Below are positions 59,122 to 64,000 of a stretch of 64,000 nt of DNA, in pieces. The DNA lies in assembly GCA_023138975.1 (NCBI GenBank), contig JAGLON010000017.1:62001-126000 (forward strand), written 5' to 3'. The notes under the pieces are model-generated. The model searched no databases. It had not been told where the DNA came from and saw nothing but the letters and a program-made list of their open reading frames with translations. The position numbers and the translations under genes were made by a program. This DNA is from Candidatus Zixiibacteriota bacterium (GTDB lineage: Bacteria > Zixibacteria > MSB-5A5 > GN15 > JAAZOE01). Each line of letters starts with the position of its first letter. Positions within the stretch are counted from its first letter, which is position 1.

Positions 59122-60417
59122 CTAAAACCCGTAATTGATTTTCAGATACAGGTTATCGTTTAGCGTAAACTGACCCCATTGGGTGTAAGGGTCCTTACCA
59201 TCAAAGATGTTGCCTCCGGCCATCAGACTCAATTCGTCTGAGTATTTGTATTCCGCCGAAAAGCGGACATAGGCGTCTTCCTCAGACGGCGAATAAAAAC
59301 CGAATAACGAGATGGTGATTGTTTGTGAGTTTAACATTTTTGTCCAACGTGAAGTTACCAGAGTGCGTGTTTCCTCGGCCTTTACCGGAGCCGGCATCCC
59401 CATCGATATGGCAAAGTCACTTGCCTGAGTATGGGAAGTTTCGTACTGGTCATAGTCAACCATCTGTTCGTACGAGAACTGAAGGTTGGCGGTCAAATCG
59501 GTCGCGACCTGACGCTCAAACCCGACCAGTCCTTTCATCGATGAATTCTCTATAAAGTAATTGTTGCCGTCCCTATCTTCACGTGAATCAAAGTAGCCCC
59601 CTTCTAACCATAGAATGCCGCCGTACACCTGTCCTCTAAGGGACGCTCCGAAAACATTCAGGCGAGGGTAAAAAACCCGGTAGCCAACCGGGTCAAAGCC
59701 GACCGGGCTTTTATAAAAACCGCGGTAAGCATATCCGGCCAAAGTAAAACCTTTGACCATGCGGGAATAATTGAAAGCCACTTCGGAGTTCTCAAATTTA
59801 TTATCCGGCTCAACCGGCGCCATATAATCGGCGGCTCCAACAATTTTACCCTTGTTAGGATGAAAGAAACTCAACCGGTCGCCGGTCGGCGTAATGTTCG
59901 GTTCAAAATCAGGGATGCCGACAACTGTAAACGATCCCAATCCGGTGTACCATTCGACTCGGACCGCTGTTTGCGGAGCCTTGAGATACTGATCCTGACG
60001 ACCAATTAAAAACGACTGGTAATCCTTGGCGAAAACGTCATTAATGAAAATCAGGTCCCCGGTACCCCAGGTCAAAATCTGGCGGCCAACTTTGAAATCC
60101 ATATTGACGCTGTTCACGCTAAATTTTATATAGGCTTCACGAAGATCAACATCATAGTTGGATGAATCAAAACCATCCTGTACAAAATCAATCCGGCCGA
60201 AGACCTCGGCATTATCACCGAAAGATTCGAGTCGCAATTGCAGTCTCGTTTCGGCAACCGGATAATCCCGTCCGGTGGGGTTATTATCGTCGATTCCTGC
60301 GCCCCACAGACCCTCAACGAAACCACCCCAGTATAATTCCTGAGCCATACTTGTACCGGAAATGTTCCATAATCCCACCAGCAGAAGTATGATCAATGAT
60401 ATTTTCCTTAAGTTCAT
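59122..60417 (-). CDS. Outer-membrane beta-barrel protein (DUF1302-like) of an RND efflux locus
   Basis: Signal peptide; AEVFGRIDFVQDGFD...LREAYIKFSVNSVNMDFKVGRQILTWGTGDLIFINDVF; C-terminal aromatic. Confidence 0.75.
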   Translation of the reverse strand: MNLRKISLIILLLVGLWNISGTSMAQELYWGGFVEGLWGAGIDDNNPTGRDYPVAETRLQLRLESFGDNAEVFGRIDFVQDGFDSSNYDVDLREAYIKFSVNSVNMDFKVGRQILTWGTGDLIFINDVFAKDYQSFLIGRQDQYLKAPQTAVRVEWYTGLGSFTVVGIPDFEPNITPTGDRLSFFHPNKGKIVGAADYMAPVEPDNKFENSEVAFNYSRMVKGFTLAGYAYRGFYKSPVGFDPVGYRVFYPRLNVFGASLRGQVYGGILWLEGGYFDSREDRDGNNYFIENSSMKGLVGFERQVATDLTANLQFSYEQMVDYDQYETSHTQASDFAISMGMPAPVKAEETRTLVTSRWTKMLNSQTITISLFGFYSPSEEDAYVRFSAEYKYSDELSLMAGGNIFDGKDPYTQWGQFTLNDNLYLKINYGF

Positions 60418-60436
60418 TTTAAATCCTTCCCCAACC

Positions 60437-61237
60437 CTACTTGATGTACTTTCGCGGTGGATTCTTCAGATAACGTTCGGTGAAGATATTTTCCTTCATA
60501 CCCACGTTATATTCAATGCTGTCAAAAATAATTGTCGTACGTTGTTTTTTCTTAACGTTTTCCATAGTACGCTGGGTAATCGTGATGATTCCGTCGATTT
60601 CTTCGATTTTATCCGCGGTGAAAATCCTGAACAGCTTTCCTTTGTCGTTGTAGTATTCTTCTTTCAACGGCAGGAATGTCTCTTTGTCGATCCAGGTTTT
60701 CTTTTCGGAAAAACTGTCTTTTTCCTGTTTTGGCTTGGAGCTGATTAAAAAAGCGGCCCGATCATTTACGGTTTCATTTTCCGAAACGATAGTATGCGTA
60801 TCCTCGGTCCAGTGACGGCCTGACACATCCTCGTATGAGAAATCAGAACCGACAAAGGAGGAGTTTTTATCATCGGCCGACAAGCGTTTGATTAAATCGA
60901 CCGCAGGAACATACAGCCAGCGATCATCATTGGCATCCGGATTTTTCCAAACCATGAAAGTCAGGCGGGAAACATCGGACGGTTTTTTGAAGTAGGTATA
61001 ATACTTCTGCTCACCACCTTCAGTAATGTCCAGGCGCAGCATTGTAAATTCACGGATTCTTTCTTTACCCTTTTTATTGATAATTTTCATGGTGACTTTA
61101 CTCAACCCGTCATCACCGGCGTAGTAATATGCCATATGAGATTTCTTCATCAGATCTTCAGCATCGCCTGCCCATACTCCTTGGGCAAACATCGCGACAA
61201 TCGCGACTATCATCAGTGATATTGAAAATTTCTTCAT
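60437..61237 (-). CDS. Outer-membrane lipoprotein-sorting (LolA-like) protein
   Basis: Signal peptide; FTMLRLDITEGGEQKYYTYFKKPSDVSRLTFMVWKNPDANDDRWLYVPAVDLIKRLSADDKNSSFVGSDFSYEDVSGR. Confidence 0.88.
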   Translation of the reverse strand: MKKFSISLMIVAIVAMFAQGVWAGDAEDLMKKSHMAYYYAGDDGLSKVTMKIINKKGKERIREFTMLRLDITEGGEQKYYTYFKKPSDVSRLTFMVWKNPDANDDRWLYVPAVDLIKRLSADDKNSSFVGSDFSYEDVSGRHWTEDTHTIVSENETVNDRAAFLISSKPKQEKDSFSEKKTWIDKETFLPLKEEYYNDKGKLFRIFTADKIEEIDGIITITQRTMENVKKKQRTTIIFDSIEYNVGMKENIFTERYLKNPPRKYIK

Positions 61238-61279
61238 CTTTTATTTCTCCTACACGTTTTTTTTTACGTTGTCTTTATT

Positions 61280-63625
61280 CTAAATCTTTGCATCGGGGAA
61301 CAACTTCTTTTTCAAGACAATCATTAATGATGGCAGCAGCAGCAGCGTTACCGCTCCTGAAACGGTCATGATGGCAAAAAAGAATGTTCCGACAGTTATA
61401 TACGGTACCAGATTCGAGAAAAACATCGGTACAAAACCGATAGCAATGACCATTACGTTACGACTGATGGCTCGCCCCGGTCCTTCGAAAATCTCATTAT
61501 ATGTTTCCCGGAAATTGCCGGTTCGTTCATGAATCGTTCGCGACCTCTGAATAAAGTGAATCGCGAAATCAATTGATAATCCCAGAGTCAATGATGACAG
61601 TATCGCAATGGGCATGTCATACGGCTTGCCGAGATAGCCAATGCTGGCATAGATGGCCATAATCGTGATGGTGAGCGGCAGCATTGAAATCAGACCCCAG
61701 AGGGCTGAGCGGAATAAAAATGCCATCATTATAAATACGATTATAAATGATATCAGCAAGGAGAACCCCATACCGGTGACCATTTTATCCTGCCAGATAA
61801 CATTTATATACGGCAGTCCGGCCCAATTAATATCAACATTACTTGGCGGAGGATTATCCTGAATATACTGCTCCGCATCAGCGATAACCGATGCGACGGC
61901 TTGATTGTCACCATTAGTCATCTGCACCCATAGGTTGGCTTTGGAATAATCATCAGTGACCATCTTGAATAAATCATCTGGATCTCCGCCGGACATCTCG
62001 TACACAAACAAAATCTGCCCGACTTCAATAACATCCTGAGGAATCGAATATTTTTCTTTATCAGTTCCGCCAAATAACTCAAAACGAACTTTCTTGACAA
62101 TGTCCGTAATTCCGGCTGTCGAGCCGACGATTTCATTCTTTTCAAGATATTTCTGGAGATTTTCAATATAGTTCAGCAATTCCGGATTTTTTATGGCGTC
62201 GTCTTCACCACCGTCAAAAATCAGGTAATTCATGTAGGTACCATCTAGATGTTGATTGAGTGTGCGGTCAGCAACTCTCAGCGGATGGTCAGATTTGAAC
62301 CACTTAACCGGATTATCATTGACGATTATCATCGACAGACCGATAGATGATACTATGACCATAACAGTCGCGCTAAACAGGATGATACGATACTTTTTAG
62401 AAGCGAGGTTTCCGAGGCCTTTCACAAATCTTGAGAAAAAGGTGTCTTTATCATCTGATGCGCCGAAATTCCTCAACGCCTTATCCGGCATTAGCATCGC
62501 AAAAGCCGGGTTAAGTGTTATCGACATCAGCCACGCTATCGCAATACCAAAGGCGACGAATCCGCCAAAAACCTGTACGGGAGGAATATTGTTAGTTAAC
62601 AGCGACAAGAAGCCGACTACAGTTGTAGCCGAAGTAAACAGCATCGGCTTAAACAGTTCATTTATAGTATGGCGAATGGTCGTTTCTTTGTGTTTGTATT
62701 TTTTATATTTGTCATGAAACTCTGAAATAATATGAATTGAGTTCAACACCGCAATCGGGAACAGAAAGATCGGAATCATCGAACTCATAATATGTACCGG
62801 GTAGCCAGCCCATACCAGAGCGCCCATGGTCCAGATTATCGAAGTTATCGCGACAATCATTGGCGGCAGGATGATGCGAATATTTTTAAAGAACATAAAC
62901 ATAAGGAGGAAGATGATTAGCCCGGCCATTGGCGCGGAGAAAACCATCTGACCGAACATTTCTTTTCCAAAACTATCCTGAGCAACCGGAAGGCCGGCAA
63001 TAAAATACTCACCGCCATCGCCGTATTTATCAGTAATTGCCTTAATTTCTCCGGCAATGCGATGCGACATATCTTTACTTTCGATAGGAATAAACAGCGC
63101 CAACGCTTTACCGTCTTCTGAAGCTAATTTACCCTTTAATACCGGGTTATCATTTATTCGGCCAAGGATATACTGAGCCTCTTCGTCAGTTTCCGGAGCT
63201 TCTTCCATAAGCGGTGCGATAATCAGGGTATTGCCGCCGCCCTGGCGAATGTCATCAACTAATGAGGGAGCCATAATATCGTCTGCAATAACTCCCTCTA
63301 TTTCGGTAATTTCCTCGGTAATACGATAGATCCTCTGGAGCTGATCGGCATTAAAGGCGCCATTTTCACGGACAACACCTACCGCCAGAAAATCATGCAT
63401 ACCGAACTCTTCCTTGGTCTGACTATGGAAGATCCGTACCGGTTCATCGACGGGAAGCATATTCTCCGGGTCCGTATCGATCTGCATACCGGTCAGCTGG
63501 AAGGCAAAAACTCCAGTAAGGATAACAATTATCCCGATAACCATGAGAGGATGTTTTGTCGAAAAATTTATTAATCCCTCTTTCACGTTCAAATCCTTTC
63601 GTAAATTTTCTTCATATTTGCCCAT
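61280..63625 (-). CDS. MMPL/RND-family transporter
   Basis: Two RND/MMPL halves; TSATTVVGFLSLLTNNIPPVQVFGGFVAFGIA; LTLGLSIDFAIHFIQRSR. Confidence 0.9.
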   Translation of the reverse strand: MGKYEENLRKDLNVKEGLINFSTKHPLMVIGIIVILTGVFAFQLTGMQIDTDPENMLPVDEPVRIFHSQTKEEFGMHDFLAVGVVRENGAFNADQLQRIYRITEEITEIEGVIADDIMAPSLVDDIRQGGGNTLIIAPLMEEAPETDEEAQYILGRINDNPVLKGKLASEDGKALALFIPIESKDMSHRIAGEIKAITDKYGDGGEYFIAGLPVAQDSFGKEMFGQMVFSAPMAGLIIFLLMFMFFKNIRIILPPMIVAITSIIWTMGALVWAGYPVHIMSSMIPIFLFPIAVLNSIHIISEFHDKYKKYKHKETTIRHTINELFKPMLFTSATTVVGFLSLLTNNIPPVQVFGGFVAFGIAIAWLMSITLNPAFAMLMPDKALRNFGASDDKDTFFSRFVKGLGNLASKKYRIILFSATVMVIVSSIGLSMIIVNDNPVKWFKSDHPLRVADRTLNQHLDGTYMNYLIFDGGEDDAIKNPELLNYIENLQKYLEKNEIVGSTAGITDIVKKVRFELFGGTDKEKYSIPQDVIEVGQILFVYEMSGGDPDDLFKMVTDDYSKANLWVQMTNGDNQAVASVIADAEQYIQDNPPPSNVDINWAGLPYINVIWQDKMVTGMGFSLLISFIIVFIMMAFLFRSALWGLISMLPLTITIMAIYASIGYLGKPYDMPIAILSSLTLGLSIDFAIHFIQRSRTIHERTGNFRETYNEIFEGPGRAISRNVMVIAIGFVPMFFSNLVPYITVGTFFFAIMTVSGAVTLLLLPSLMIVLKKKLFPDAKI

Positions 63626-63778
63626 TTAGATAGCATATCAATGAAAAGGATTCAAAAAACAGATGATTTTTTATCTTTTTTTTAGATTAACCACGATGGA
63701 ATTAATCGCAATAAAAACCAGTTGCAGTGACCTTAAATTTTACAGACAAATCTCTCTAAAAAAGTCAAAAGACACAAC

Positions 63779-63795
63779 TGTTCACATTATGAACA
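63779..63795. promoter_or_regulatory. Candidate operator upstream of the MMPL operon
   Basis: TGTTCA-CATTA-TGAACA perfect inverted repeat, ~155 bp upstream of the MMPL start. Confidence 0.35.
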
Positions 63796-63918
63796 CTATT
63801 TCCAAGCCATAGAATATTGAAATCGCTTACGACTTATTCCATAAAGACTTATGTGGTCATCTATTGTACGGATTATTTACAGGTTCGATAGGCCTACTCT
63901 AAAACAAGAACGGGCAGA

Positions 63919-64000
63919 TTACTGGCGGTCAAATTTCTTTTTCCATCTTTCCGCTAATTTCTGTTGAAATTTATCCTGGAATTCCTGAGGTAAATCTTCA
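63919..64000 (-). CDS. C-terminus of a hypothetical protein (partial)
   Basis: Minus-strand open frame ...EDLPQEFQDKFQQKLAERWKKKFDRQ-stop running off the window edge. Confidence 0.45.
   Translation of the reverse strand, partial: EDLPQEFQDKFQQKLAERWKKKFDRQ

Overview
The window's core is a compact dissimilatory sulfate-reduction island at about 14.5-42.7 kb. In order it holds qmoAB, dsrAB, dsrD, dsrN, a dsrL-type flavoprotein, dsrC, an RsbRD_N-like protein, dsrMKJOP, a CoA-disulfide-reductase/rhodanese fusion, siroheme/heme genes (hemA, cysG-N/MET8-like, cobA-hemD), a detached qmoC, and sat-aprB-aprA. The left flank has secreted dockerin-repeat proteins, an array of four GspG-like pseudopilins (two with LamG domains), a poly-dockerin protein and an M6 metalloprotease with dockerin repeats. 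The right flank has membrane and housekeeping genes (DedA, CNNM/CorC, HtpX, an SDF-family symporter with a very long disordered tail, a TrkA-type K+ channel), a minor-pilin operon V-W-W-X-X, pgsA-like and PIG-V-like genes, and an MMPL/RND efflux operon. The gene content and dockerin style suggest a candidate-phylum bacterium such as Zixibacteria; this is inference only. The most interesting observations are: (1) a shared CRP/FNR-like palindrome, TTGTGA-N6-TCACAA with an A-tract spacer, in front of qmoA, dsrA, qmoC and sat, implying one regulon close to the described HcpR motif; (2) dsrD and dsrL in the same operon; (3) a qmo complex split between two loci; (4) pseudopilins carrying LamG and repeat passengers; (5) a transporter with a ~480-aa charge-polarised tail. 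I saw no tRNA, rRNA, CRISPR array or transposase.
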